Shown here in pieces: positions 1-8,403 of a DNA stretch of 64,000 nucleotides. The notes under the pieces were generated by a model. That model saw nothing but the letters and a program-made list of their open reading frames with translations, was not told the origin of the DNA and made no database searches. The DNA lies in the NCBI RefSeq assembly GCF_018130385.1, contig NZ_JAFCLU010000027.1, forward strand, positions 26,617 through 90,616. The letters run 5' to 3'. Source of the stretch: Bradyrhizobium sp. AUGA SZCCT0283 (GTDB lineage Bacteria > Pseudomonadota > Alphaproteobacteria > Rhizobiales > Xanthobacteraceae). The translations under genes were made by a program, and so were the position numbers. Positions within the stretch are counted from its first letter, which is position 1. Each line of letters opens with the position of its first letter.

Positions 1-401
1 CCGTGGCCCATCGCGTCATAGCCGCCGCGCTCGGCCCAGCCGACCACCGGAAAGATACGGTGGCCCATCGCGCGCAGCCAGTCGCGCTTTTCGCCGGCCG
101 CGAACGCGACATAGGCCTCCGCCCAGCGCTTCGGCCAATGGTCATCATCGCGGTCGAAGCCCGCGGTGCCCATCCAGTCTTGCAGTGCGAGATCGTAGGA
201 ATCCTTAATGCCGAGCCGGCGCTGTTCGGGAGAGTCCACCAGGAAGAGTCCGCCGAACGACCAAAAGGCTTGTCCGCCAAGGCTTTGCTCGCCTTCCTGG
301 TCGACGACGATGACGCGCTTGCCGGCATCTGCGATCTCCGTCGCCGCGACCAGTCCCGCCAGTCCGCCGCCGACCACGATTACGTCTGTGACCTCAGTCA
401 T
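1..401 (-). CDS. FAD-binding dehydrogenase, N-terminal part (cut by window edge)
   Basis: Only the first 133 or so residues lie in the window; the gene runs leftward off the edge. The protein starts MTEVTDVIVVGGGLAGLVAA, a Rossmann FAD-binding motif (GxGxxG with the trailing acidic residue in VIVVDQE), followed by GGQAFWSFGGLF, which is typical of the fumarate reductase/3-ketosteroid dehydrogenase-like FAD dehydrogenases of about 550 residues. A strong Shine-Dalgarno (GGAGGAAACG) sits just before the ATG at 401, which fixes the start. The substrate cannot be told from this fragment. The 290 bases between it and the next gene show no further gene. Confidence 0.85.
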   Translation of the reverse strand, partial: MTEVTDVIVVGGGLAGLVAATEIADAGKRVIVVDQEGEQSLGGQAFWSFGGLFLVDSPEQRRLGIKDSYDLALQDWMGTAGFDRDDDHWPKRWAEAYVAFAAGEKRDWLRAMGHRIFPVVGWAERGGYDAMGH

Positions 402-691
402 CGTTTCCTCCCCCCCGTGCCGTTTTTGATTCAAGCCCGCGTCCTCGCGCGCGGTCAACGGCTAAGCGGGGCTTGCCTGTGACAGCGTCGCCACCTCGGC
501 AAGGGGGGCTTGTTCCAGTTTGGGACCCTTTCGCGCGGAGGGTGCAGCGGCCCGGCAACACTTAATTTGAATTTGTTTTGAGCGGCCTTCGCCGCCTAGA
601 CAAAAACGCGATCTCAAACGACGCTACGTTCCGTCTTGCATCACAAAGACGATCAGATTCGGTTTTGACATTCTTCGACTGGGGCTGGGAT

Positions 692-1162
692 ATGAAGCTG
701 GTGACGGGGTTGCTTGCCGCGGTGCTGCTGCTGGCGGGGGTAGGGGCGAGCCAGGCGGTGGTGCGGATTGCCGATGATCGCGGCGGCCGGATCGGCACCT
801 ATGTCGACAAGTACCAGGGCCTGCGCACCTCGGGCGAAACCGTCATCATCGATGGCCTGTGCGCCTCGGCCTGCACCATCGTTCTCGGCGCGGTTCCCCA
901 TGACCGGATTTGCGTCACCTCGCACGCCAATCTCGGCTTCCATGCCGCCTGGGATTTCGGCGCCAACGGCCGCGCCGTCACCAATACCGAAGCCACCCAC
1001 ATGCTGTATTCGATGTATCCGCCAGCGGTCCGGAAGTGGATTGCGGCGCGCGGCGGCCTGACCCCGCGCATGATCTTCCTGCGCGGCAAGCAACTGCAGA
1101 CGATGTACAAGCCCTGCTACCTCGACGCCCAAGCCTCCACCAACAAGCCGGCATCGCGCTGA
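692..1162 (+). CDS. Small periplasmic ClpP-like protein (COG3904 type)
   Basis: A 156-residue protein beginning MKLVTGLLAAVLLLAG, a clear signal peptide ending near residue 22. The ATG at 692 is preferred over an upstream in-frame start at 578 because the signal peptide then sits at the very N-terminus. After it comes VIIDGLCASACTIVLGAVP (residues 51-69), where Ser59 in CASAC occupies the position of the ClpP/crotonase-fold serine, followed by a conserved histidine region (NLGFHAAWDF). These features match small secreted ClpP-like proteins of unknown substrate. A larger relative with the same CASAC motif lies at 31093-31896. Function is unproven; protease activity is inference. Confidence 0.75.
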   Translation: MKLVTGLLAAVLLLAGVGASQAVVRIADDRGGRIGTYVDKYQGLRTSGETVIIDGLCASACTIVLGAVPHDRICVTSHANLGFHAAWDFGANGRAVTNTEATHMLYSMYPPAVRKWIAARGGLTPRMIFLRGKQLQTMYKPCYLDAQASTNKPASR

Positions 1163-1318
1163 ACCAGCGGCCGTTTCGCCGAAAGTGACGTGGTGGCCGG
1201 GCCTTCCCGGCCATTTACTTTTCGTGAACCTCTCACCCAGCCTGCCCCTCCGCATGACGTGATGTCGGGCGCGGCCATTCCGCTTGCCTGCCCCGGGAAC
1301 TGGCCCTATCTGAAGCGC

Positions 1319-1510
1319 ATGGCTCAGCCGATTTCCACCCACCAAGGCATGATGGCCGCTCGGCCGCAGGGCAGGGTGGCCTCCATGATCGTTTGGAGCG
1401 CAGCCACCCTCGGCGCGCTGGCCGTGCTCGGCGCGGCGGCATTGTGGTTCCATTACGGCACCGCGGTGTTTTTCGAGATGATCGCCGCCGGCATCTCGGC
1501 CTGCTTCTGA
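1319..1510 (+). CDS. Small single-pass membrane protein
   Basis: About 63 residues from the ATG at 1319 (MAQPISTHQG), with one membrane segment (VWSAATLGALAVLGAAALWF) and a short C-terminal tail. A longer start at 1262 is possible; neither has a strong ribosome binding site. The gene ends 22 bases before the SCO gene and runs in the same direction, so it is probably co-transcribed with it. I do not recognise a family. Its location next to a copper chaperone suggests but does not show a role at the membrane in copper or oxidase assembly. Confidence 0.5.
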   Translation: MAQPISTHQGMMAARPQGRVASMIVWSAATLGALAVLGAAALWFHYGTAVFFEMIAAGISACF

Positions 1511-1532
1511 TACGGCATAGAGGAAATCGACG

Positions 1533-2123
1533 ATGGACCGGACGATCCGCCCGCTGGTGATTATCGCTGCCTTTGCCGCGAGCCTCGTGGTCGGGCTGGT
1601 GATCATGCTGTGGGCGATGGGCGGCTTGCGCACCGTGACCGCGCCGGCCGCGATCGGCGGTCCGTTTCAACTGACGGACCAGGCCGGCCAGGCTGTCACC
1701 GAGCAGAATTTGAAGGGCAAACCGACGCTGATCTTCTTCGGCTTTACGCATTGCCCCGATGTTTGCCCGACCTCGCTGTTCGAGATTTCCGAGGTGCTGA
1801 AGGCGATGGGTCCGGACGCCGATCGCGTCAACGCCTGGTTCGTTTCCGTCGATCCCGAGCGCGACACGGCCGCCGCGATGAAGGACTATCTCTCCAGCTT
1901 CGATCCGCATTTGAAGGGGCTGACCGGCGAGCCTGCGGCGGTGGCCAAGGTGATTTCGGCCTACCGGGTCTATGCCCGGAAGGTCCCGCTCAAGGACGGC
2001 GACTACACCATGGACCATACCGCGCTGATCTATCTGATGGACCGCGACGGCAATTTCGTAGCGCCGTTCAACCTGAAACGGACGCCGGAGGAAGCCGCCA
2101 AGGATTTGAAGCGCTATCTCTGA
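1533..2123 (+). CDS. SCO1/SenC family copper chaperone
   Basis: A 196-residue thioredoxin-fold protein. It has an N-terminal membrane anchor (residues about 6-30), then the family motif FGFTHCPDVCPTSL, whose two cysteines (CPDVC) bind copper, and the downstream histidine in DHTALIYLMD that completes the site. Length and motif order fit SCO proteins, which deliver copper to the CuA centre of cytochrome c oxidase subunit II on the periplasmic face. The oxidase operon is about 49 kb away in the same window (51074 onward), so this copy is not in that operon. It may be a housekeeping or copper-response copy; the sequence does not decide. Confidence 0.93.
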   Translation: MDRTIRPLVIIAAFAASLVVGLVIMLWAMGGLRTVTAPAAIGGPFQLTDQAGQAVTEQNLKGKPTLIFFGFTHCPDVCPTSLFEISEVLKAMGPDADRVNAWFVSVDPERDTAAAMKDYLSSFDPHLKGLTGEPAAVAKVISAYRVYARKVPLKDGDYTMDHTALIYLMDRDGNFVAPFNLKRTPEEAAKDLKRYL

Positions 2124-2173
2124 GCCGGCAAGGCTGGCCAAATGCCGAAAACGGCCCTCGCATCGGGGTCCGG

Positions 2174-3133
2174 ATGGTCTATAAGGCCGTGAAATTTCCG
2201 CAAGCATTGCCGAAGATGCCATATCCTAACGTCCCGTTAACCAATGCAAGACTGCATCGAACCGTCCGTGCCTGGCTGGCCGGGTTGTCGATCGTGTCCG
2301 CATTGATGGCTGTTGGCGGCGTTACGGCGCAGGCGCAAACCCAGCCCCGCCCGGCGATCGAGGCGGCCCCGCAGGCGGTGCCCGGCTTCTGGGACCCGCG
2401 GCGGCGTCCGGACCGGCCGGACATGTCGCGCCTCACCGTGATCCGGTTCCTGACCGAGACCGATTACCCGCCGTTCAACTTCACCGGCGCCGACGGCAAT
2501 CCCGCCGGCTTCAACGTCGATCTGGCGCGCGCGCTCTGCGACGAGATCAAGATTTCCTGCACCATCCAGATGCGCCGGTTCGAGACGCTGGTCGATGCCA
2601 TCACCAGCAACCGCGGCGACGCCATCATCGCCTCCATGGCGGTGACGCCGGCCCTGCGCGCCAGGCTCGATTTCACCGATCCCTATTACCGCGCGCCGGC
2701 GCGCTTCGTGTCGCGGCGCGAAGCGGTCATGCCGGAGATCCGCCCGGAATATCTCGAAGGCAAGAAGGTCGGCGTCATCGCCGGCACCTCGCACGAGGCC
2801 TATCTGAAGGCGATGTTCACCGACGCCGAGATCAAGTCCTATCCCAATGACGACGCGCTGCGGCTCGCCTTGCGGCGGAGCGAGGTCGATTTCATCTTCG
2901 GTGATGCGATCTCGCTGGCGTTCTGGATCAACGGGACTGATTCGGGCGAATGCTGCGCGTTCTCGGGCGGGCCCTTTGTCGAGAGCCGCTATTTCGGCGA
3001 GGGCATCGGCATCGCCGTCCGCAAGGGCAACGATTTGCTGCGGACGTCGCTGAACTGGGCACTGTTCCGGATCTGGGAAAAAGGCCGCTACACCGATCTG
3101 TGGCTGCGGTATTTTTCCATCAGTCCGTTTTAG
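2174..3133 (+). CDS. ABC transporter substrate-binding protein, amino-acid type (SBP_bac_3)
   Basis: About 319 residues from the ATG at 2174; an alternative ATG at 2216 gives 305. A hydrophobic export segment (TVRAWLAGLSIVSALMAVGG) is followed by the family-3 solute-binding fold: FLTETDYPPFNFTGADGNP, GFNVDLARALCDE, and DAIIASMAVTPALRARLDFT are the standard ligand-lobe motifs of polar amino acid binding proteins. The reading frame is open well upstream, overlapping the SCO gene in another frame, but that extension lacks coding character. No permease or ATPase gene lies alongside, so this is an orphan binding protein; the ligand is not predictable. Confidence 0.88.
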   Translation: MVYKAVKFPQALPKMPYPNVPLTNARLHRTVRAWLAGLSIVSALMAVGGVTAQAQTQPRPAIEAAPQAVPGFWDPRRRPDRPDMSRLTVIRFLTETDYPPFNFTGADGNPAGFNVDLARALCDEIKISCTIQMRRFETLVDAITSNRGDAIIASMAVTPALRARLDFTDPYYRAPARFVSRREAVMPEIRPEYLEGKKVGVIAGTSHEAYLKAMFTDAEIKSYPNDDALRLALRRSEVDFIFGDAISLAFWINGTDSGECCAFSGGPFVESRYFGEGIGIAVRKGNDLLRTSLNWALFRIWEKGRYTDLWLRYFSISPF

Positions 3134-3142
3134 GAGTTGCTT

Positions 3143-3225
3143 CGTAGGGTGGGCAAAGGCGGCTTGCGCCGTGCCCACCATTCCTTGCTCGGAACGTGAT
3201 GGTGGGCACGCTTCGCTTTGCTACG
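3143..3225. repeat. Palindromic intergenic repeat, family A (GTGGGCAAAG type)
   Basis: Begins CGTAGGGTGGGCAAAG and ends CTTTGCTACG, with inner arms GTGCCCACCAT and ATGGTGGGCAC that pair. The same element recurs at 39974-40056 (variant), 47479-47562 and 63663-63757. It lies between the solute-binding protein and lysK. No transposase is associated; it behaves like a REP-type element. Confidence 0.8.
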
Positions 3226-3293
3226 ATTCCCGCCCGTCATTTTGCATTTTTTCGCGGAAGCGCTAGTTTCCGCGGCCTTGGAGAGCCTTTTAG

Positions 3294-4940
3294 ATGTCCA
3301 CGATCGACCTTGCCTTTAGCCCGAGCGATTTGCGCGCGCTCGCCGAACAATCCAACGCCTGGCCGTTCGAGCAGGCCAAGGCGATTGTCGCGCGGCTGAA
3401 GAAAAGCCCGAAGGACGAGGTGCTGTTCGAGACCGGCTATGGCCCGTCCGGCCTGCCGCATATCGGCACCTTCGGCGAGGTCGCGCGCACCACGATGGTG
3501 CGCCACGCTTTTCGCGTGCTCACTGAGGACAAGATCAAGACCCGGCTGCTCGCCTTCTCCGACGACATGGACGGGTTGCGCAAGGTGCCGGACAACGTGC
3601 CTAACAAGGAGCTGCTGGAAAGTCATCTCGGCCGGCCGCTGACGCGCGTGCCGGACCCGTTCGGCACCCACGACAGCTTCGGCGCGCACAACAATGCGCG
3701 GCTGCGGGCCTTCCTCGACACCTTTGCCTTCGACTACGAGTTCGCCAGCTCAACCGATTATTACACCTCGGGCAGGTTCGACGCCGCGCTGCTGCGCATG
3801 CTGGAGCGGCTCGACGCTGTGATGAAGATCATGCTGCCGTCCTTGCGTGAAGAACGCGCCGCAAGCTACTCGCCGTTCCTCCCGATCTGCCCGCGCACCG
3901 GCATGGTGCTGTACGTGCCGATCGTTGAGCATGACGTTAAGGCGGGCACAGTCTCTTACGTCGATCCTGATTCCGTGGCTGGTGAACGCATAACGGTCCC
4001 GGTGACCGGCGGCCACTGCAAGCTGCAATGGAAGCCGGACTGGGCCATGCGCTGGTTCGCGCTCGGCGTCGACTATGAAATGGCCGGCAAGGATTTGATC
4101 GATTCGGTGAAGCTGTCCGGCAAGATCTGTTCGGCGCTCGGCGGCACGCCGCCGGAAGGCTTCAATTACGAACTTTTCCTCGACGAGAAGGGCCAGAAGA
4201 TTTCGAAGTCGAAGGGCAATGGCCTCACCATCGACGAATGGCTGCGCTATGCCTCGCCGGAATCGCTGTCGCTGTTCATGTACCGCGAGCCGAAGGCGGC
4301 AAAGCGGCTCTATTTCGACGTCATCCCGCGCAATGTCGACGACTACCAGCAATTCCTCGATGGATTTGCGCGGCAGGATGCCAAGCAGCAGCTTGTCAAT
4401 CCGGTCTGGCACATCCATTCCGGCAAGCCGCCGAAGGCCGACATGCCCGTCACCTTCCAGCTGCTATTGACGCTGGTGTCTTCGTCGAACGCGGAGAATG
4501 CTGAAACGCTGTGGGGTTTCATCGGCCGCTATCGTCCCGGCGTGACGCCGCAGACGCATCCGAAGCTGGACGCGATGGTCGGCTATGCCATCAACTACTA
4601 CCGCGACTTCGTGGCGCCGACCAAGCAGTTCCGCGAGCCGACCGACAGCGAGCGTGCCGCGCTGCAGGATCTGCGCGATGCGCTGTCGAACATGCCGGCG
4701 GGGTCGAGCGCCGAAGACATCCAGAACGTGGTCTACGAAATCGGCCGCCGCGAGCCGTTTCTCGATCCCGTGAAGAAGGGCAAGGACGGCAGGCCGGGCG
4801 TCTCGCTCGACTGGTTCAACATGCTCTACCAGGTGCTGCTCGGCCAGGAGAAGGGCCCGCGCTTCGGCTCGTTCGTCGCAGTGTATGGCGTGACCAATGC
4901 AGTCGCGATGATCGACGGCGCGCTGGCGCGGAGCGCGTAG
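3294..4940 (+). CDS. lysK: Class I lysyl-tRNA synthetase
   Basis: A 548-residue enzyme that charges tRNA-Lys with lysine in the cytoplasm. It is the class I (archaeal-type) form: the HIGH signature appears as PSGLPHIGTFGE (residues about 51-62) and the KMSKS loop as KISKSKGNG (about 300-308). Length agrees with the family. Class I LysRS replaces the class II LysS in most alphaproteobacteria, so this is expected for the inferred host. The ATG at 3294 follows a weak purine-rich stretch. A hairpin at 4945-4971 separates it from the convergent carbonic anhydrase gene. Confidence 0.96.
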   Translation: MSTIDLAFSPSDLRALAEQSNAWPFEQAKAIVARLKKSPKDEVLFETGYGPSGLPHIGTFGEVARTTMVRHAFRVLTEDKIKTRLLAFSDDMDGLRKVPDNVPNKELLESHLGRPLTRVPDPFGTHDSFGAHNNARLRAFLDTFAFDYEFASSTDYYTSGRFDAALLRMLERLDAVMKIMLPSLREERAASYSPFLPICPRTGMVLYVPIVEHDVKAGTVSYVDPDSVAGERITVPVTGGHCKLQWKPDWAMRWFALGVDYEMAGKDLIDSVKLSGKICSALGGTPPEGFNYELFLDEKGQKISKSKGNGLTIDEWLRYASPESLSLFMYREPKAAKRLYFDVIPRNVDDYQQFLDGFARQDAKQQLVNPVWHIHSGKPPKADMPVTFQLLLTLVSSSNAENAETLWGFIGRYRPGVTPQTHPKLDAMVGYAINYYRDFVAPTKQFREPTDSERAALQDLRDALSNMPAGSSAEDIQNVVYEIGRREPFLDPVKKGKDGRPGVSLDWFNMLYQVLLGQEKGPRFGSFVAVYGVTNAVAMIDGALARSA

Positions 4941-4944
4941 CTTT

Positions 4945-4971
4945 TTCCTTCTCCCACAAGGGGAGAAGGAA
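4945..4971. terminator. Hairpin between convergent genes
   Basis: An 11-bp perfect stem (TTCCTTCTCCC paired with GGGAGAAGGAA) with a 5-base loop, located exactly between the stop codons of lysK and the carbonic anhydrase gene. There is no T-tract on the exit side on either strand, so intrinsic termination is plausible but not textbook. Confidence 0.5.
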
Positions 4972-4976
4972 GATTC

Positions 4977-5732
4977 TCAACTCGACTGCAGCACGTAGCG
5001 GCGGTTGTCTTTCTGCGCCGGGCGGGCGTTCATCGGGTAGAGTTTTGCGAAGCCCGCGACATCGCTGGCCGCGACCTGGATCGGATCGGTCAGCACCAGC
5101 CATTCGACGACCTCCGAGCATGGCGGCGTCGTCAGCGAGCCCGGATACCGGTAGTAGCCGAGCTTTGCCGGCAAGAGCCCGTTCGGGTTGATGCTGCTAT
5201 CCGCCTTCACCGCCGGACCTTCCTTGGCCGGCATGGTGGCTATGATCTTGCCGAAGGTGGCGTTCGGCTTTCCTTCCGAGAACATGACGCCGACCACGAC
5301 GAGCCCGCCCGAATCGGCGCGATGCACGAAATGCGCCTCCATCGGAAAGCTCTTGCCGCCGATCAGATGTTCGCTCGGCCGGTGAAAGTGCACCTGCAGG
5401 AGCTTGTAGGTGGTATCGCCGAGCTTGAGCGTTGAGCCCTCGGCGAAATTGAGCTGGATGGTGTGGCCGTTGTTGACGATGGTATCGGCCGTCTTGTCCC
5501 ATGAAAGTTTCAGCGCCGGGAGCTGCGACTTGATGGTGGGGCCGATATTGATCGGCGATTGCTGCGAGCCGAGCGAGCAGGCCTTGTTGGCGGCGTCGAG
5601 GTCGCCCCATTTGGCAGGTCCCCCCGCGCCCTCGTAACTCCAATGTGCGCCTTCGGCGGCAAAGCCCGCGGTCGTGCAGACCGGACAAGCCGCAAGCCCG
5701 GCGAGCGCTTTCAATAGATTTCGACGATCCAT
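4977..5732 (-). CDS. Periplasmic alpha-carbonic anhydrase
   Basis: A 251-residue exported enzyme interconverting CO2 and bicarbonate. The N-terminus MDRRNLLKALAGLAACPVC is a signal sequence with a twin-arginine-like start. The alpha-class zinc ligands are visible: HFHRPSEH supplies two histidines and MEAHFVH the third, and LTTPPCSEVVEW and SQQSPINI are family hallmarks. Length is normal for bacterial alpha-CAs (about 240-260). It stands alone, convergent with lysK. Alpha-CAs in rhizobia are periplasmic and support CO2 supply or pH homeostasis; which role applies here is not shown. Confidence 0.95.
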   Translation of the reverse strand: MDRRNLLKALAGLAACPVCTTAGFAAEGAHWSYEGAGGPAKWGDLDAANKACSLGSQQSPINIGPTIKSQLPALKLSWDKTADTIVNNGHTIQLNFAEGSTLKLGDTTYKLLQVHFHRPSEHLIGGKSFPMEAHFVHRADSGGLVVVGVMFSEGKPNATFGKIIATMPAKEGPAVKADSSINPNGLLPAKLGYYRYPGSLTTPPCSEVVEWLVLTDPIQVAASDVAGFAKLYPMNARPAQKDNRRYVLQSS

Positions 5733-5989
5733 TTTGACCCCCCAATATGTGACGCGCTGGCACTATCCGATTCCGGGGAACACGTAAGCCGAAAAACCCG
5801 AGCATGGTTGCCGGACGGTAATTTGGCAACCGCAGCGGCCGGGGCTGTCGTCGATGCACCCCGCAAACCGGAATGGGAGGCCCTCCGCAATTTCAGCCGT
5901 TATCCGCGCCGGATTGCGTTACAATGACCGATAGCCGTCAAAGCCCCCGACCGAGGGGCAGGCCATACAGCGGATCAGGGAGAAAGCTC

Positions 5990-6772
5990 ATGCAGTTCAG
6001 GGTTTCGCCGAAATCGCTCAGCGAGGACAGCGCCGAGCAATGGCAAGCGCGGGTCGACCTCGCAGCCGCGCACCGGCTCGCCTTCATCCAGGGTTTTTCC
6101 GAAGGCATCTTCAACCATCTGACCTTCGTGGTGCCGGGCAAGAGCGATCGCTACTATCAGATCCCGTTCGGCACGCATTGGTCCGAGGTCACGGCCTCCT
6201 GCTTCATGGAAGTCGGCATCGACGATGGCGAGGTCAAGCGCGGCGAGGGCGAGGTGGAGCGCTCCTGCTATTGCATCCATGCCCCGATCCACAAGGCACT
6301 GCCGCAGGCGAAGGCGGTGTTCCACACCCACATGCCGCACGCCAGCGCGCTGACGCGGCTCGAAGACCCCCGCATTAAGGAAATCGGCCAGACCGAGGTC
6401 GGGCTATCGGGCGCCATCGCCTATGACGATGAATATACAGGTCCGGCGCTCGATCCCGCCGAAGGCGCGCGGCTCGCAAGAGTCATCGGCGACAAGACCG
6501 TGCTGTTCATGGCCAATCACGGCATCTCCACCGTCGGCGCGACCGTCGCGGAAGCCTACGACATGCTGTACTACGTCGAGCGCGCCGCCCAGGTGCAGAT
6601 CTATGCAATGTGGACCGGGCAGAAGCTGAAACAGCTTCCTGCTCCTGTGGTGGAGAAAACCAGGCGCGATTACAAGGACGAGCATCTCTACAAGGGACCG
6701 ACCCCGGCGCAGCGGCACTTCGATGCGCTGAAGCGGATGCTGGATCGCAAAGAGCCGGATTACTCGACGTAG
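5990..6772 (+). CDS. Class II aldolase/adducin family protein
   Basis: About 260 residues from the ATG at 5990, chosen because AGGGAGAAAG precedes it at good spacing and the family is about 250-260 long; an open frame reaches back to 5873. The fold's metal site is visible: FHTHMPHASALT carries two zinc histidines and LFMANHGISTVGATVAEAY the third, with GIFNHLTFVVPG near the N-terminus. Members are fuculose-phosphate aldolase-like or decarboxylase-like enzymes; many rhizobial copies have no assigned substrate. It stands alone here, and a repeat (6780-6897) follows the stop codon. Confidence 0.9.
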   Translation: MQFRVSPKSLSEDSAEQWQARVDLAAAHRLAFIQGFSEGIFNHLTFVVPGKSDRYYQIPFGTHWSEVTASCFMEVGIDDGEVKRGEGEVERSCYCIHAPIHKALPQAKAVFHTHMPHASALTRLEDPRIKEIGQTEVGLSGAIAYDDEYTGPALDPAEGARLARVIGDKTVLFMANHGISTVGATVAEAYDMLYYVERAAQVQIYAMWTGQKLKQLPAPVVEKTRRDYKDEHLYKGPTPAQRHFDALKRMLDRKEPDYST

Positions 6773-6779
6773 TGTTTCC

Positions 6780-6897
6780 GTCGTCCCTGCGAACGCAGGG
6801 ACCCATACGCCGCGGCCCGCGGAAAGGGCAGGCGGGGAGACGTCATCCTCCACCACCAATATTTGTGGGTATGAGCCCCTGCGTTCGCAGGGGCGAC
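6780..6897. repeat. Palindromic intergenic repeat, family B (TCCCTGCGAACGCAGGGA type)
   Basis: The left end reads GTCGTCCCTGCGAACGCAGG and the right end is its near reverse complement (CCCCTGCGTTCGCAGGGGCG). Each end is itself a palindrome. Similar elements occur at 46769-46885 and 49821-49944. All lie in intergenic space beside a gene end. No open reading frame or transposase is present. Confidence 0.8.
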
Positions 6898-6920
6898 AAA
6901 CGGGGGGCGTTCTCTACGGG

Positions 6921-7429
6921 TCAGCCAACCGCCGCTCTCACCTTATCCGCGAACTGCTGCCAGATCTCCGGACGCCAGCTTCCATTGGCGGCGCCGGAGG
7001 TCGACGGCAATATCCACACCCTGGTGTCGCCGAACAGCTCGACCTGCTCGCCGTACTCTCGCTTGCCGCCAAAGAATTTCTGTCCGGCCGTCTTGCTGGT
7101 GAATGCGAGAAATTGCGGACGAAACGTCGCGATTGCATTGCGCAGCCGCGCACGATCCGCCACCGTCAATTTGGGAAGCGTGGCACGGTCCATTCCCGCG
7201 CCCGCTTTTACCAGGTCGGTCAGGCCGATCCGATATTGCAGCAGAGTGCGAAACTGATGCGGCCGCAGCAGCTCTTGAGTGAGTCCGGTCTCGTGCAAGA
7301 CCTTCCAGACCTTGTTTTGCCGGTGTGCGTAGTAGGCCCGCTCGACGGCGGACGTCGTCCCGGCGGCGGTCCCGCAGAACACGATGCGAAGGGAATGTTG
7401 TGCAGCAGGTCGCTCAGCACATCCGTCAC
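6921..7429 (-). pseudogene. mug: Mismatch-specific uracil/thymine DNA glycosylase (Mug), frameshifted near N-terminus
   Basis: The main frame encodes LRIVFCGTAAGTTSA, YYAHRQNKVWKVLHETGL, LTDLVKAGAGMD and LPSTSGAANG, all typical of the Mug/TDG family that removes U or T from G:U and G:T mismatches. The natural N-terminus is in another frame: GTG at 7429 gives MTDVLSDLLHNIP, and the continuation LRIVFCG is reached only by adding one base near 7391-7393 (ATTCCCTTCGC would need a fourth C). Either a one-base deletion has broken the gene, a GTG start at 7382 gives a truncated protein that begins inside the catalytic motif, or the base is a sequencing error. The gene lies 13 bases after the S24-type repressor and may share its transcript. 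Confidence 0.72.
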
Positions 7430-7442
7430 GGCAGCGGCAATC

Positions 7443-8096
7443 CTATTGGCTCGCCCACACGATCCTTGCGATCCAGGCGACGTCGTCGGCGTCGAGCGTG
7501 CGGTCGGCCTGGGCCGGGTTGAGCGACTGCAATTCCAGCGTCCTGGTGGTGCGGCGCTTCAATTCCTTGACCATCACTTCGCCATCCGACGTCTTGAGCA
7601 CCACGCGGTCGCCGCGCCGGATCGGCGTTCCCGGCGACACCACGATGATGTCGCCGTCGCGGTAGGCGGGCTTCATCGCATCGCCGGATATCTCCAGCGC
7701 GTAGGCGTGCTCGTCAGAGGCCTGTGGCAGCGCCGCCTCGTCCCAGCCACGGCCGGCCGGAAAGCCGCTCTCGTCGAAATGGCCACCGCTGCCGGCTTGC
7801 GCGAGGGCGAGCAGCGGCACCGATTGCAGGCTGCGCGCGCCGTCGCCGATCAACTGCACAAAGGTGTCGATCGACGAATTGGTCGCGGCCAGTGCCTTGG
7901 AAACCGATTCGGTCGAAGGCCAGCGCTCGCGGCCGTCGGCGGTAATGCGCTTGGATTTGTTGAAGGTGGTGGGGTCGAGGCCGCTGCGCCTGGCAAGGCC
8001 CGAGGCCGACATGCCGGCGCGTTCGGCCAGCCGGTCGAGCGCGGTCCAGACCTGGCTGTGGGTCAGAATCCGTTGCGCCTTGGATTGTCTCGCCAT
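7443..8096 (-). CDS. HTH/S24-type repressor with serine-less peptidase domain
   Basis: A 217-residue regulator of the phage C2/LexA-like class: N-terminal helix-turn-helix (MSASGLARRSGLDPTTFNKS, residues 29-48) and a C-terminal S24 peptidase fold. In LexA the catalytic serine lies in a G-x-S-M motif; here the motif is SGDAMKPAYRDGD, with Ala140 in place of serine, while the lysine (VMVKELK, Lys177) remains. Self-cleavage by the usual mechanism should therefore be impossible, and the domain may serve only for dimerisation or as a sensor. It starts at ATG 8096 and sits directly upstream of mug. Targets are unknown. Confidence 0.85.
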   Translation of the reverse strand: MARQSKAQRILTHSQVWTALDRLAERAGMSASGLARRSGLDPTTFNKSKRITADGRERWPSTESVSKALAATNSSIDTFVQLIGDGARSLQSVPLLALAQAGSGGHFDESGFPAGRGWDEAALPQASDEHAYALEISGDAMKPAYRDGDIIVVSPGTPIRRGDRVVLKTSDGEVMVKELKRRTTRTLELQSLNPAQADRTLDADDVAWIARIVWASQ

Positions 8097-8403
8097 CGAA
8101 AATCTCTGAATCGCCTAGGAATTATTGCCTCATTCGGCCGGTTTGCGCAAATCTCACATGGCGCTTTCCAGCGAAAGCCTGCCCCGCACTTAAAGCGGGT
8201 TGGATACCGGTTCACGTGAAGAAAACGCGTCAAAACAGGAAATTGGCGCCCGGTTCTGTCGAATCAGAGCCGAACAGGTGCCGCGCCCTGCTGCGGCAGC
8301 GCTTGAGTTGGCGGCCTGCCGCCTTTACGGTCGGCCGCCAGCCCGGCCATTTCCGGGAAAATCCCAAGAGACTCAACGATAAGCAGGGGAAGCCCGGAAA
8401 GCC
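8097..8403. other. Intergenic region between divergent repressor and DUF952 genes
   Basis: A 307-base stretch with no gene. It should hold the promoters of the leftward repressor and of the rightward DUF952-pyrD pair. It also carries the 28-base repeat described at 8207-8234. I found no clear operator palindrome. Confidence 0.6.
8207..8234. repeat. 28-bp shared intergenic motif, copy 1
   Basis: Starts CCGGTTCACGTGAAG and ends AAAACGCGTCAAA; 25 of 28 bases match the copy at 35562-35589. Both copies lie in intergenic DNA upstream of or between genes. It looks like one end of a dispersed rhizobial repeat element. Confidence 0.6.

Noticed and set aside
1610..2173. Upstream extension of the solute-binding protein frame
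   Set aside because: Overlaps the SCO gene in another frame; Arg-rich non-coding composition.
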